64,000 nucleotides of DNA from Flavimaribacter sp024343425 (GCA_965227645.1 OZ245773.1:5022001-5086000), one strand, 5' to 3'. Numbered from the stretch's first letter, positions 30,805-40,062 are shown. Notes: generated by a model from the sequence alone, not told the origin. Numbers and translations are program-made.

Positions 30805-31788
30805 ATGCAGAATGGTGACAACCCCTATGGCGGCTCGGTGGGCGGCCAAATGAGCGGAACGGTGAATTTCGACGCCGGCGGCGCCGTGCAGCAGGCGCCG
30901 GCGGGCGGAGGCGCCCTGATCAAAGATACGACAACGGCCGCTTTTCGCGACGACGTGATCGGCGAATCGGAAACCCAGCCGGTGCTGGTCGATTTCTGGG
31001 CGCCGTGGTGCGGTCCGTGCAAACAGCTCGGCCCGATCATCGAGAAGGTGGTTCAGAGTTTCGGCGGCGCCGTCAAACTCGTCAAGATGAACATCGACGA
31101 GCACCCGGCGATTCCCGGCCAGATGGGCATCCAGTCCATTCCGGCCGTTGTCGCCTTCGCCGGAGGCAAGCCGGTGGACGCCTTTATGGGCGCCGTGCCG
31201 GAAAGCCAGATACGCCAGTTCATCGAGAAGCAGATACGGGAGCACGGCGGTGGTGGCGGGCCGGACCTCGAAGCCATCCTGGAACAGGGTCGCGCGGCGC
31301 TGGAAGCAGGCGACGTCAACGCCGCCGCCCAGGTCTTCGGCGCCGTTTTGCAGCAGGAGCCGGAAAACGCCAAGGCGCTCGCCGGCATGATGGAATGCCT
31401 GATCGCCGCCGATCAGAAAGACCGCGCGAAGGCCATGCTCGAGGATCTGACGGACGAGCAGAAGGACGTCCCGGAAATTGCGGCGATCGCCGCCCGCTTC
31501 AAACTGGAAGAGGAAGTGGCGAGCCTCGGCGATCCGACGGCTTTGCAAGCCCGTCTCGACGCCGACCCGAACGACCACCAGGCGCGTTTCGACATGGCCA
31601 AGATCCTCAACATTCAGGGCGAACGCGAACAGGCCGCGGATTTTCTGTTGCATATCATGAAGGCCGATCGCGCCTGGCAGGATGACGGCGCGCGCAAGCA
31701 GTTGCTGACGTTCTTCGAGGCGTGGGGGCCGACCGATCCGGCGACGCTCGCCGCCCGGCGCAAACTGTCGTCGCTGATGTTCTCGTAA
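30805..31788 (+). CDS. thioredoxin with TPR tail (CnoX/YbbN-type co-chaperone)
   Basis: The protein has 327 residues from the ATG at 30805 with GGAGGA upstream. A thioredoxin domain (residues 50-150) holds the active site WAPWCGPCKQ, and the C-terminal 180 residues are TPR-like helices (LEAGDVNAAAQVFGAVLQQEPENAKALAG). This layout is that of CnoX/YbbN, which protects proteins from oxidation and passes them to chaperonins. Unlike E. coli YbbN, both active-site Cys are kept, as in other alphaproteobacteria. Confidence 0.9.
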   Translation: MQNGDNPYGGSVGGQMSGTVNFDAGGAVQQAPAGGGALIKDTTTAAFRDDVIGESETQPVLVDFWAPWCGPCKQLGPIIEKVVQSFGGAVKLVKMNIDEHPAIPGQMGIQSIPAVVAFAGGKPVDAFMGAVPESQIRQFIEKQIREHGGGGGPDLEAILEQGRAALEAGDVNAAAQVFGAVLQQEPENAKALAGMMECLIAADQKDRAKAMLEDLTDEQKDVPEIAAIAARFKLEEEVASLGDPTALQARLDADPNDHQARFDMAKILNIQGEREQAADFLLHIMKADRAWQDDGARKQLLTFFEAWGPTDPATLAARRKLSSLMFS

Positions 31789-31900
31789 GGCTTGCTTCGC
31801 GCCCCTTGAGAATTGCGCGGTGAGAGCCACATTGTTTTAATATCTTGCGGTCGCCCGGAAAGTTCGGCGCGACTGTATTAATCAAGATCCAGAGGATGTT

Positions 31901-32575
31901 TTGCGGGCAGGCAACAGACATTACCGGACGGAAAAGGATCTTCCCGACACGGTTTCGCTGTTCCCGTTGTCAGGAGCCTTGTTGCTTCCCTGCGGTCAGA
32001 TGCCGCTAAACATCTTTGAACCGCGCTATCTTTCCATGATCGACGACGCTCTGGCGAGCGATCGGCTCATCGCAATCATCCAGCCGCGTTTCGATATCGA
32101 AGGCGATGTCGATCGCATGGAGCATCCGCCCCTGTGCACAGTCGGCACGATCGGGCGCATCACGTCGTTCACGGAAACCGGAGACGGCCGCTACATCATG
32201 TCGTTGATCGGCGTTTGCCGCTTTCGCCTGCTTGAAGAAACAGCGAGCAAGAAAGTCTATCGGCGTGGCCGGATCGCGCCGTTTATTGGCGACCTTGCCG
32301 ATGACGCCGGCGCAGACGACGTGGATCGCAAGGCTCTGCTCCACACATTCAAAACATATCTCGAGGCAAACCAGCTCGAGGCCGATTGGGAAAGCGTCAA
32401 GCAGGCGAGCAACACGACGCTGGTCAACACCATGTCGATGATGGCGCCCTACGGGCCCGCCGAGAAACAGGCGCTTCTCGAAGCGCCCGATCTGAAGACG
32501 CGGGCGGAAACGCTGATCGCCATGACGGAAATTGCGCTCGCTCGCGATGGCGACGACGAAACCCTGTTGCAGTAG
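31901..32575 (+). CDS. LON substrate-binding-domain protein
   Basis: The protein has 224 residues and starts with TTG at 31901 behind GAGG. It contains only the N-terminal LON domain: VSLFPLSGALLLPCGQMPLNIFEPRY, then TVGTIGRITSFTETGDGRY. No ATPase or protease part is present. Such proteins are widespread in alphaproteobacteria; a role in protein quality control next to the thioredoxin co-chaperone is plausible. Confidence 0.9.
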   Translation: MRAGNRHYRTEKDLPDTVSLFPLSGALLLPCGQMPLNIFEPRYLSMIDDALASDRLIAIIQPRFDIEGDVDRMEHPPLCTVGTIGRITSFTETGDGRYIMSLIGVCRFRLLEETASKKVYRRGRIAPFIGDLADDAGADDVDRKALLHTFKTYLEANQLEADWESVKQASNTTLVNTMSMMAPYGPAEKQALLEAPDLKTRAETLIAMTEIALARDGDDETLLQ

Positions 32576-32588
32576 GATGGATGAGGCG

Positions 32589-32789
32589 ATGAGCGACGAG
32601 GATGATGATCAGGAGATCGATCGCAAACTTCTCGATATTCTCGTCTGCCCGCTGACAAAGGGGCCGCTTCGCTACGACCGCGATGCCGCGGAGCTCGTGT
32701 CCGAAAAGGCGAAACTCGCCTATCCCGTGCGAGACGGAATTCCAATCATGCTTCCCTCCGAGGCGCGTCAACTCGAGGACGAAGGGTGA
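32589..32789 (+). CDS. Trm112/YcaR-like small protein
   Basis: The protein has 66 residues (ATG at 32577 adds four). The pattern LLDILVCPLTKGPLRYD....LVSEKAKLAYPVRDGIPIMLPSEAR is the Trm112/UPF0434 family. It keeps one Cys of the zinc knuckle (CP) while the others are replaced, usual for this alphaproteobacterial type. Trm112 proteins activate methyltransferases. It overlaps the next gene by 4 bp. Confidence 0.88.
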   Translation: MSDEDDDQEIDRKLLDILVCPLTKGPLRYDRDAAELVSEKAKLAYPVRDGIPIMLPSEARQLEDEG

Positions 32790-33364
32790 GCAAGCGCGGC
32801 GAATTGCGGCGCAGCCAGTTGCTGGCGGCTGCGGCGAACCGCTTCTGGCGCCAGGGGTTCGGCGCCACCAGCCTTGCCGACATCGCTTCGGACGCCAACG
32901 TGCCGCTTGGCAACGTCTACTATTACTTCAAGACCAAGCAGGATATCGCCGCCGGCGTCGCCGACATTTTCGTCACGGAAACGGAGACGATGCTTCGGGA
33001 GGTGGCCGAGGCGGAAGCCGATCCGCGTCGGCGCGTTCAGGCGCTGATCAGAAGGCTTTCGGAATCCAATCGCAGCCGGGTCGAGCGCGGTTGCCCGATC
33101 GCGCTTGCGGCGCGGGACTTCAGTGAGGCGGCGCCCGCCGCGGCGAGACGCGCCGCGAGCGCCTTCGAATTGCTGATCGGCTTCATCGGGCGGGAGCTGC
33201 AACGCACCGGCGCGCGGCCGTCCATCGCGCTCTCCCGCGCGCGCGAAATCATCGTCGAATGGCAGGGCGGTATAGCGCTGGCCCACGCGCTGGAGGATCC
33301 GACGATCCTGGCGGAGGCGATGCGCCGCGCCGAACAGAAGCTGCTCCAGTCAAATTACCAGTAG
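32786..33364 (+). CDS. TetR family regulator
   Basis: The protein has 192 residues, starting with GTG overlapping the preceding stop. The N-terminal HTH (RSQLLAAAANRFWRQGFGATSLADIASDANVPLGNVYYYFKTK) is typical TetR; the C-terminal domain is the TetR_C type with VERGCPIALAARDF. It is convergent with the ABC exporter operon and its target is not evident. Confidence 0.9.
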   Translation: MSKRGELRRSQLLAAAANRFWRQGFGATSLADIASDANVPLGNVYYYFKTKQDIAAGVADIFVTETETMLREVAEAEADPRRRVQALIRRLSESNRSRVERGCPIALAARDFSEAAPAAARRAASAFELLIGFIGRELQRTGARPSIALSRAREIIVEWQGGIALAHALEDPTILAEAMRRAEQKLLQSNYQ

Positions 33365-33377
33365 GCAGGCCGCCGCG

Positions 33378-34508
33378 TCAGTCCAGCGTGCGCCGGTACC
33401 GCAACATCGCAATGATCGTGACAACAGTTACGATGATCACAAGCGCTCTCAGGTCCGGCGCGATATCGGTCAGACCGGCGCCCTTCAGCATCACCTTGCG
33501 GATTATGCGAATGAAATGGGTGGTGGGAATGATCGTGCCGATCGCCTGCGCCCACCCGGGCATGGCTGCAAAGGGAAACATGAAGCCAGACAGCAGGATC
33601 GACGGCAGCATATAGAAGAACGACATCTGCATGGCCTGCATCTGGCTCTTGGCGATCGTCGAATAGAGAAAGCCCAGCGCCAGGTTGACGAGGATGAAAA
33701 GGTTCAACCCGATGAGAAACGGCAGCGCCCGGCCTTCAAAAGGCACGCCGAAGACAAGGAACGCCAGAAAGAAGAAGACGAGCGTCTGCACATAGCCGAT
33801 CAGGACGTAAGGAATGATCTTGCCGAGCATGACCTCCGGGGCGCGGGCGGGTGTCGCAAGCAGCGTCTCCATGGTGCCGCGCTCGCTTTCGCGCACGATG
33901 GCGATCGCGGTGATCATCACCATGGTCATGGAAATGATGATTGCGAGCAGACCTGGAACGATGTTGAAGCTGGTTTTTCCGGCCGGATTGTAGCGCTTGT
34001 GGGCGATGACGTTAAAGGCTTCAGGTTCCGGCTGCAGATAGCTCAGCGGCCCGATGGCCAGATCCTGAACCGCATTGGCGGCAATCAGGGTCAGGGCGCT
34101 GGTGGCCGCGCCCGCGGTCGCCGGATCCGAGGCGTCGACATCGACCAGCAGAGAGGGCCTGCGCCCGCGGATGATGTCGCGTTCGAAATTTTCCGGAATG
34201 GTGACGACGAAGGCGGCGCGGCCGGATTTCAGCGCATGATCGGCTTCTCGGGCGTTGCCGACCGTGCCCCGGAAATCGAAATAGGTCGAAATCCGCATCG
34301 CGGAAATGAAACTGCGGGTAAACGGACCGCTTTCGTGAACCTCCACGAGCGAAGGCAGGTGACGCGGGTCTGAATTGATCGCATAGCCGAAGAGCAGCAA
34401 TTGCATGATCGGTATCGCGATCATCATCGCGAACGTCATGCGGTCTCGCCGCATCTGGATGAATTCCTTGTTGAGGATCGCCATGAACCGGCTTGCGGAA
34501 AGCGCCAT
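33378..34508 (-). CDS. ABC-2 type transporter permease
   Basis: The protein has 376 residues: one N-terminal span (MTFAMMIAIPIMQLLLFGYAI), a large periplasmic domain (residues 50-170) and five C-terminal spans, the layout of YhhJ/YbhR-type drug-export permeases. ESERGTMETLLATPARAPEVMLGKIIPYVLIGY is the ABC-2 signature region. It is the last gene of the exporter operon and works with the ATPase and HlyD protein encoded upstream. Confidence 0.92.
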   Translation of the reverse strand: MALSASRFMAILNKEFIQMRRDRMTFAMMIAIPIMQLLLFGYAINSDPRHLPSLVEVHESGPFTRSFISAMRISTYFDFRGTVGNAREADHALKSGRAAFVVTIPENFERDIIRGRRPSLLVDVDASDPATAGAATSALTLIAANAVQDLAIGPLSYLQPEPEAFNVIAHKRYNPAGKTSFNIVPGLLAIIISMTMVMITAIAIVRESERGTMETLLATPARAPEVMLGKIIPYVLIGYVQTLVFFFLAFLVFGVPFEGRALPFLIGLNLFILVNLALGFLYSTIAKSQMQAMQMSFFYMLPSILLSGFMFPFAAMPGWAQAIGTIIPTTHFIRIIRKVMLKGAGLTDIAPDLRALVIIVTVVTIIAMLRYRRTLD

Positions 34509-34512
34509 CGGC

Positions 34513-35454
34513 TCAGGCCTCCGCGCCTGCGAAATTGTCAGTGGAGCCCGCCATCAGATGGATGAACACCTCCTCCAGACCGGCCGGCTGCTCCGTCCAT
34601 TGCCAGGCGGAGTTTTCAAGAAGGGGCTCCACGGCTCTGCGCAGCGCCTCGCGGTCGGTGCCGGAGACATGCAGCGCGGAGCCGAAGCGGGCGACCTGCT
34701 CCACTCCGTCCAGTCCTTTGAGGGTCTGTTCGAGTTCGGCGAGATCCGGACCCTCGACGCGCCAGGTATGCAGCCCGACCATGTCCGGAATGGCTGTGGC
34801 CGGCCCGTCGATGAGCTTCCGTCCATAGGCGATATAGGCGATGTTGTGACACTGGATCGCCTCGTCCATGTAGTGGGTGGAGACGAGGACCGTCACGCCA
34901 TTGTCGGAAAGGCGGCGAATCTCGTCCCAGAAGTCCCGGCGCGCCTTCGGATCGACGCCGGCGGTCGGTTCGTCGAGCAGCAGGAGGTCTGGCTTGTGCA
35001 GCAGGCAGGCGGCGAGCGCCAGCCGTTGTTTCCAGCCGCCGGACAGCTCTCCGGCGAGCTGGTTCGACCGGTTGTGGAGGCCAAGGTCCTTCAGCGCCTC
35101 GTCGACCTTTTGGCGGCGGTTCGGGACCTTGTACATGCGCGCCATGAAATCGAGGTTCTCGCGGATCGTCAGGTCGGAATAGAGCGAGAATTTCTGCGTC
35201 ATGTAGCCGACATGTTCCTTGATCATGTCCGACTGTCGAAGAATGTCGTAGCCAAGGCAGCTCCCGGACCCGGCGTCCGGCGTCAGCAAGCCGCACAGCA
35301 TGCGGATCGTTGTGGTCTTGCCGCTGCCGTTCGGCCCGAGAAAGCCGTAGATCGCGCCTTTTGGCACGGAGATTGCGAAATCATCGACGACCGTCTTGTC
35401 GCCGAAACGCTTGCTGAGGCCGCTGACCTCTATGACGTTGGGCTCATTGCTCAT
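34513..35454 (-). CDS. ABC transporter ATP-binding protein
   Basis: The protein has 313 residues from the ATG at 35454, which overlaps the HlyD gene by 11 bp. It has Walker A GPNGSGKTTT, Q-loop TQKFSLYSDL, signature LSGGWKQRLALA, Walker B LLLLDEPTAGVD and H-loop STHYMDE. The C-terminal 90 residues are the extension common to export ATPases. Unlike fused YhiH forms it has one nucleotide-binding domain, so it works as a dimer. It drives the permease encoded 4 bp downstream. Confidence 0.93.
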   Translation of the reverse strand: MSNEPNVIEVSGLSKRFGDKTVVDDFAISVPKGAIYGFLGPNGSGKTTTIRMLCGLLTPDAGSGSCLGYDILRQSDMIKEHVGYMTQKFSLYSDLTIRENLDFMARMYKVPNRRQKVDEALKDLGLHNRSNQLAGELSGGWKQRLALAACLLHKPDLLLLDEPTAGVDPKARRDFWDEIRRLSDNGVTVLVSTHYMDEAIQCHNIAYIAYGRKLIDGPATAIPDMVGLHTWRVEGPDLAELEQTLKGLDGVEQVARFGSALHVSGTDREALRRAVEPLLENSAWQWTEQPAGLEEVFIHLMAGSTDNFAGAEA

Positions 35455-36400
35455 CGGCCCGCCTGACCTCGATTGGCTGGCCTGGAAGCAGTTCCGTCTG
35501 CTGGTCCGGCAGCGCTTCGGCCAGGAAGACAAGCTTGGCGCGCTCGTCGAGACTGTAAATGACGGGTGGAGTGAACTCCGCGGCAGACGACAGATAGGAA
35601 ATATGCGCCTTGACAGGTTCGCCGCAGCCGTCGCAGGAGATTTCCACCGGCATGCCGATCCTGATCGCCGCCCGCTGCGGCTCGGGAACATAAAAGCGGA
35701 AGCGTACTTCTCCGGGCGGCAGGATGGAGACGACCGGCGCGCCGGCGGATATGAATTCGCCTGGAAGATAATAGGTCTGTTCGACAAAACCCGTTGCAGG
35801 CGCTGTGACCGTGCGTTCGCCAAGGTCGATGTCGGCGCGTTCGACAGCAAGCCTCGCCTTGTCCACGGCGCTGCGGATCCTGTCGATTTCAGCCTGTCTT
35901 GCCGGCAGGCGCGCCACGTCCAGCTCCGCCATGCGTTGCGCCACGGCGGCGTCCGCCGCATCGCGTTCCGCCTTCCGTCGGTCGAGTTCGCTGGTCGCGA
36001 CGACGTCGCGTTTCTCCAGTTCGCTGGCGCGCCGGTACGAGGCCTTCGCCAGTTCGAAATCAGCCTTTGCGCTGTTGAGTTGCTTTTCTATGACCGCGAT
36101 TTCCTCGGGCCGCTTGCCCGTGGTTTCGTCTTCGAGGTTCTTTTGCGCCGAAACCAGCTCGGCCCTCGCCTGGGCAAGGGCGTTTTCCTGCTTGTCGCGG
36201 TCGAGATCGAAAAGCGGCGCGTCGGCAGTCACTGCGTCGCCGCGCGCGACTGCGAGCGTTTCGAGCACGCCGCTCGCCTGTGCTGCGACATACACGTACT
36301 CGCCTTCCACATAGCCGAACCATGCGGTGTTGTCCGCGGCGTCTCCGCCGGGCCAGAGGCCTGCAAGGAAGGCGACGATGCCGGCATAGATCCTGTCCAT
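35444..36400 (-). CDS. HlyD family membrane-fusion protein of an exporter
   Basis: The protein has 318 residues. An N-terminal membrane anchor is followed by a lipoyl-like half (YVYVAAQASGVLETLAVARGDAVT), a coiled-coil hairpin (LAQARAELVSAQKNLEDE to IDRIRSAVDKARLAVERADIDLG), the second lipoyl half (TVTAPATGFVEQTYYLPGEF) and a beta-barrel. It links the inner-membrane ABC pump to an outer-membrane channel, which is not encoded here. It starts one base after the TetR gene stops. Confidence 0.92.
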   Translation of the reverse strand: MDRIYAGIVAFLAGLWPGGDAADNTAWFGYVEGEYVYVAAQASGVLETLAVARGDAVTADAPLFDLDRDKQENALAQARAELVSAQKNLEDETTGKRPEEIAVIEKQLNSAKADFELAKASYRRASELEKRDVVATSELDRRKAERDAADAAVAQRMAELDVARLPARQAEIDRIRSAVDKARLAVERADIDLGERTVTAPATGFVEQTYYLPGEFISAGAPVVSILPPGEVRFRFYVPEPQRAAIRIGMPVEISCDGCGEPVKAHISYLSSAAEFTPPVIYSLDERAKLVFLAEALPDQQTELLPGQPIEVRRADEQ

Positions 36401-36401
36401 C

Positions 36402-37043
36402 TCATGCGCCTTCCGGTTTTTTGGAGAGACCGTTCATGAGAATGTCGAGATGGCTCTCGATAAACACTTCCATCGTTTCCTCCGACCGCCTTTCCATACC
36501 GAAAACCTGGACGAGCAGAATGTGCGCGATGAAGGGGCCAATCACGTTTCTGACCGCCAGGCGCGGTTGGACGGCCCTGAAATACCCTTCGGCGACGCCG
36601 CGTTCGATCAGCTTTTCCATCGCCGATACGCCACGGTCGAGCACCTCGCGCCGATAGATTTCCGCAAGCTGGGGAAAAGTTCCGGATTCCTGCAGCACCA
36701 GGCGGGGGATCGCCAGGGTGTTCGGATCGGCGATATTGACGATCACCACCGACATCATCGACCGTATGACTTCGACCGGGTCGCCCGTGGACGTTCTGGC
36801 CATCTCCGACACGCGTTCGGCGATGGGCACGATAGCGCGTCGAATCAGCGATTCCAGGATGTCTTCCTTGCTCGCGAAATATCGATAGATAGCGCCCTTC
36901 GAAAGGCCGGCCTCGCGTGCGATGTCCTCGACCTTCGTCGCGGCGAATCCGCGGCTGACGAACTGCGACAGCGCGGCGTCAAGCACCTCGTCGGGCCGAT
37001 CCTCGGCGCGGCGGCGCCATTTGGGTTCGGGAACGCTTGGCAA
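36402..37043 (-). CDS. TetR/AcrR family regulator of the exporter operon
   Basis: The protein has 213 residues. The HTH is LDAALSQFVSRGFAATKVEDIAREAGLSKGAIYRYFASKEDI, and the C-terminal ligand domain is of the AcrR/TetR_C_33-like type. It is the first gene of a four-gene operon with the HlyD protein, ATPase and permease, and a 30-bp palindrome lies 10 bp ahead of its start. It should repress the operon until a toxic ligand binds. Confidence 0.92.
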   Translation of the reverse strand: MPSVPEPKWRRRAEDRPDEVLDAALSQFVSRGFAATKVEDIAREAGLSKGAIYRYFASKEDILESLIRRAIVPIAERVSEMARTSTGDPVEVIRSMMSVVIVNIADPNTLAIPRLVLQESGTFPQLAEIYRREVLDRGVSAMEKLIERGVAEGYFRAVQPRLAVRNVIGPFIAHILLVQVFGMERRSEETMEVFIESHLDILMNGLSKKPEGA

Positions 37044-37053
37044 GAACTACTCC

Positions 37054-37083
37054 ATTAAGTAAATGACCAGTCATTTACTTAAT
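37054..37083. promoter_or_regulatory. 30-bp palindromic TetR operator
   Basis: Arms ATTAAGTAAATGAC (37054-37067) and GTCATTTACTTAAT (37070-37083) are perfect complements around a two-base centre. The inner ATGAC/GTCAT is typical for AcrR-like regulators. It overlaps the region just upstream of the TetR start. Confidence 0.85.
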
Positions 37084-37149
37084 GTTGGTTACGACGAGAG
37101 TCAATGCCGGCCCACGGGCCCGGTCAGGGGAAAGACTTCTGGAATGGCG

Positions 37150-38376
37150 TCAGATGGGCTGGCCGCGCAGAAGGCGCGGTCCGTCACGTCCCGGCAGGCC
37201 GGAAGCTTGGCGGATGAACATCGACTTCAGACCCGGCATGCGGTCGACCAGCCCGAGGCCGAGATCGCGAATCGCCCTGACGGGAGCGTGGTCGTTGGAA
37301 AACAGCCGGTTCAGCACGTCGCTGGTCACGCCCATGCGGAACGTGTCGAAGCGTCGCCATTGCTGATAGCGCTCAAGCACGGCGAGGGACCCGATCTCCA
37401 GACCCAGACGATCCGCCTCGACGACAGTCTCTGCGAGCGCGGCGATATCGCGGAAACCCAGGTTCAGGCCCTGTCCCGCGATCGGATGGATGCCGTGGGC
37501 GGCGTCGCCGCACAGCGCAAATTGGGGCCGCACGAATTCGCGCGCGAGCGTCAGGCCAAGCGGATAGGCGCGCCGATCCCCGACGACTTCGATCGCGCCG
37601 AGCTTGTGGCCGAAACGCTGCTCGAGTTCGGTTTCGAACACGAGTTCGTCCGCCTTGAGAAGTTTTTCCGCTTCCCGTGTGCGTTCGGTCCAAACCAGCG
37701 ACGACCGGTTGTCCCTGAGCGGCAGGATGGCGAAAGGCCCCGCCGGCAGGAAATGCTCTTCCGCCCGGCCCCCGTGCGGTCGTTCATGGGCGACCGTCGT
37801 CACGATGCCCGACTGGCCGTAATCGAAATGCACGGTCTTGATGCCCGCCTTGTCGCGCAGACCCGACCGAACGCCGTCCGCGGCCACAAGCAGTCTTGCG
37901 CGTCGTTTCGCCCCGCTACCGAGCGTGATGTCCACGTGCGATCCATTGCGGCTAAAATCCTCGACTGTCTCCCCCTGCAATATCTCGACGCCAAGGTCCT
38001 GCGCACGCTGACGCAGCGCTCCGACAAGCGACTTGTTCGGAACCATGTGGGCGAAAGGCTCTCCGGGCTCGACGTCGCCGCCGAAGGTGAGGAAGACCGG
38101 CCTTACCGGGTCGCTGGCGCGTGAATCGGTCACCACCATGTCGTTGATCGGCTGCGCGTCGGGAAGAATGGCGTCCCAGATCTGCAGCCGGTCCAGCATG
38201 CGGCTCGCGCCGGCGGCGATCGCCGAAGCCCGCTGATCCTTCATCCACACGCCTTCAGGCGCTGCGTCGACGAGCGCAATGGCCAGATGTGGCGCCGCGT
38301 CCTTGATGGCGACAGCCGCGCCGAGGCCCACATAACCGCCCCCGCCAATGAGAATGTCCAGTGTCGCGTCGGCCAT
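37150..38376 (-). CDS. UbiH/UbiF family FAD-dependent hydroxylase
   Basis: The protein has 408 residues from the ATG at 38376; longer upstream frames have no support. FAD motifs are present: ILIGGGGYVGLGAAVAIK (GxGxxG, residues 8-25), the DG motif VAADGVRSGLR, and GDAAHGIHPIAGQGLNLG near residue 290. These enzymes add hydroxyl groups to the ubiquinone ring; one alphaproteobacterial member can serve several positions, so the exact position is open. The neighbouring divergent gene is tesB. Confidence 0.9.
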   Translation of the reverse strand: MADATLDILIGGGGYVGLGAAVAIKDAAPHLAIALVDAAPEGVWMKDQRASAIAAGASRMLDRLQIWDAILPDAQPINDMVVTDSRASDPVRPVFLTFGGDVEPGEPFAHMVPNKSLVGALRQRAQDLGVEILQGETVEDFSRNGSHVDITLGSGAKRRARLLVAADGVRSGLRDKAGIKTVHFDYGQSGIVTTVAHERPHGGRAEEHFLPAGPFAILPLRDNRSSLVWTERTREAEKLLKADELVFETELEQRFGHKLGAIEVVGDRRAYPLGLTLAREFVRPQFALCGDAAHGIHPIAGQGLNLGFRDIAALAETVVEADRLGLEIGSLAVLERYQQWRRFDTFRMGVTSDVLNRLFSNDHAPVRAIRDLGLGLVDRMPGLKSMFIRQASGLPGRDGPRLLRGQPI

Positions 38377-38540
38377 TGTCTCGTATCCCGAATATCCGTC
38401 TTCCGATTGCGGGATCGCCGCCATCATGCGATATGCGACCCCTCGTGTCCCCATCATATAGGGGATGCGCAGGAATACGGAAACAGGCAGACTGTCGCGC
38501 GCGGATCCCTTCTGCAGTCGACACACCGGAAAGAAACATC

Positions 38541-39413
38541 ATGCCCCAGGCAATGGACGCGCTTCTCGACCTTCTCGATATCGAGCGCATAGAGCACAAT
38601 CTTTATCGCGGCGTCAGTCCGAAGGATGAATGGCAGCGCGTCTTCGGGGGCCAGGTCATCGCCCAGGCGCTGGTCGCGGCGCAGCGCACCGTCGAGGAAG
38701 ACCGCTTCGTCCATTCTCTGCACGCCTATTTCATGCTGCCCGGCGATCCGTCGGTGCCGATCGTCTACAATGTCGACAGGATCCGCGATGGATCGAGCTT
38801 CACGACCCGCCGGGTCGTCGCCATTCAGCATGGCGAAGCGATCTTTTCCCTGTCGGCCTCGTTCCAGATCGACGAGCCCGGGTTCGATCATCAGATCGAC
38901 ATGCCTGATGTGCCGACCCCGGAAGATCTGGTCAGCCTCGATGAACTGAAGCAGAAGTTTCTGCACGCCGCTCCGGAGAATGTCCGCCGCTATTGGGAAA
39001 GGGAGCGGCCGATCGAAATGTGCCCCCTGTCGCTGACGCATTACGTGTCGGACAAGAAGCTCGATCCGCTGCAGAATATCTGGGTCCGCACCACCGGCGC
39101 GGTTCCCGACGATCGCCGTATCAAGGCGGCTGTGCTCGCCTATCTCTCGGACATGACGCTGCTCGACACCTCCCTGTTCGCGCATGGCGTTTCAATCTTC
39201 AGCAATCGAATCCAGGCTGCGAGCCTGGATCACGCGATGTGGTTCCACCGCGACTGCATGCTCGACGACTGGCTGCTCTATGCGCAGGACAGTCCCAACG
39301 CTATCGGCGCGCGCGGCCTCACACGAGGCGGTCTCTACAGCCGGGACGGTCGTCTGATCGCATCGGTTGCACAAGAAGGTTTGATTCGACAGCGCCAGCC
39401 ACGTCAGTCTTAA
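38541..39413 (+). CDS. tesB: acyl-CoA thioesterase II
   Basis: The protein has 290 residues from the ATG at 38541. It is a double hot-dog enzyme: VFGGQVIAQALVAAQRTV, SLHAYFMLPGDPSVPIVYNVDRIRDGSSFTTRRV in the first half, and SLDHAMWFHRDCMLDDWLLY with the catalytic Asp in the second. It hydrolyses medium- and long-chain acyl-CoA. Length and motifs match E. coli TesB. Confidence 0.93.
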   Translation: MPQAMDALLDLLDIERIEHNLYRGVSPKDEWQRVFGGQVIAQALVAAQRTVEEDRFVHSLHAYFMLPGDPSVPIVYNVDRIRDGSSFTTRRVVAIQHGEAIFSLSASFQIDEPGFDHQIDMPDVPTPEDLVSLDELKQKFLHAAPENVRRYWERERPIEMCPLSLTHYVSDKKLDPLQNIWVRTTGAVPDDRRIKAAVLAYLSDMTLLDTSLFAHGVSIFSNRIQAASLDHAMWFHRDCMLDDWLLYAQDSPNAIGARGLTRGGLYSRDGRLIASVAQEGLIRQRQPRQS

Positions 39414-39723
39414 GAGTTCCGCAATAATTGCCTAATTTTTGTGCATATGCTGCACAAGAGTTCAGCGCGCCCATTGGGTGAGTGTGGAATCACATAATTA
39501 TTACAATCTATTAGGTTTGCCGATTCCGAATTGGCACAATCCTTGAATCGTCCTGTGCATGACAATGATCGCCAGCAAGGCGGTCGTCGTCAGATTGCAC
39601 CCGCAATCCTGTTGCGCCAAGCGGGATCGAGAGTGCGAAATGGGTACCGGGATCGGTTGCCGCCCAGGCTGCGGCTGGAAACCGGACAATTCGTGACCGC
39701 CGAAAAACAAGGATGGAATCCGG
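39414..39723. other. 310-bp regulatory gap before glnK
   Basis: The gap holds an inverted repeat TTGTGCA...TGCACAA near 39438-39456, an AT-rich block, and the sigma-54-like promoter at 39531. The leader between promoter and glnK is about 165 nt. No gene is supported here on either strand. Confidence 0.55.
39531..39547 (+). promoter_or_regulatory. sigma-54-like promoter of glnK-amtB
   Basis: TTGGCACAATCCTTGAA matches the -24/-12 consensus TGGCAC-N5-TTGCA except for one base in the -12 element (GA in place of GC). Nitrogen-controlled glnK-amtB operons are generally transcribed by sigma-54 with NtrC, so the position fits. Confidence 0.55.
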
Positions 39724-40062
39724 ATGAAGATAATAATGGCAATCATCAAGCCGTTCAAACTGGACGAGGTGCGAGAGGCTCTGACCGAAGTGGGGATTCA
39801 GGGACTGACAGTGACCGAAGTCAAGGGATACGGCCGCCAGAAAGGCCATACGGAAATTTACCGTGGCACCGAATATGCGGTGGCCTTTCTACCCAAACTG
39901 AAAATCGAAGTCGCAGTGTCGTCCGAATCGGCTGATGCGGCAATCGAAGCGATTTCAAGTGCTGCGAAGACCGGACAGATCGGCGACGGAAAGATATTCG
40001 TCTGCGATCTTGAGCAGGTCATGCGTATCCGCACTGGGGAAACCGGCGCGGACGCGCTGTAA
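39724..40062 (+). CDS. glnK: nitrogen regulatory protein P-II
   Basis: The protein has 112 residues, the normal PII length. The T-loop YGRQKGHTEIYRGTEYAVAF contains the uridylylation Tyr51 in IYRG, and the C-terminal signature GDGKIFVCDLEQVMRIRTGE is complete. It senses 2-oxoglutarate, ATP and glutamine status and blocks the AmtB channel. The amtB gene follows 19 bp downstream. Confidence 0.95.
   Translation: MKIIMAIIKPFKLDEVREALTEVGIQGLTVTEVKGYGRQKGHTEIYRGTEYAVAFLPKLKIEVAVSSESADAAIEAISSAAKTGQIGDGKIFVCDLEQVMRIRTGETGADAL

Noticed and set aside
30760..31830. Minus-strand frame of 356 codons over the thioredoxin gene
   Set aside because: The plus strand encodes a complete thioredoxin with CGPC; the antisense frame has no recognisable domain.
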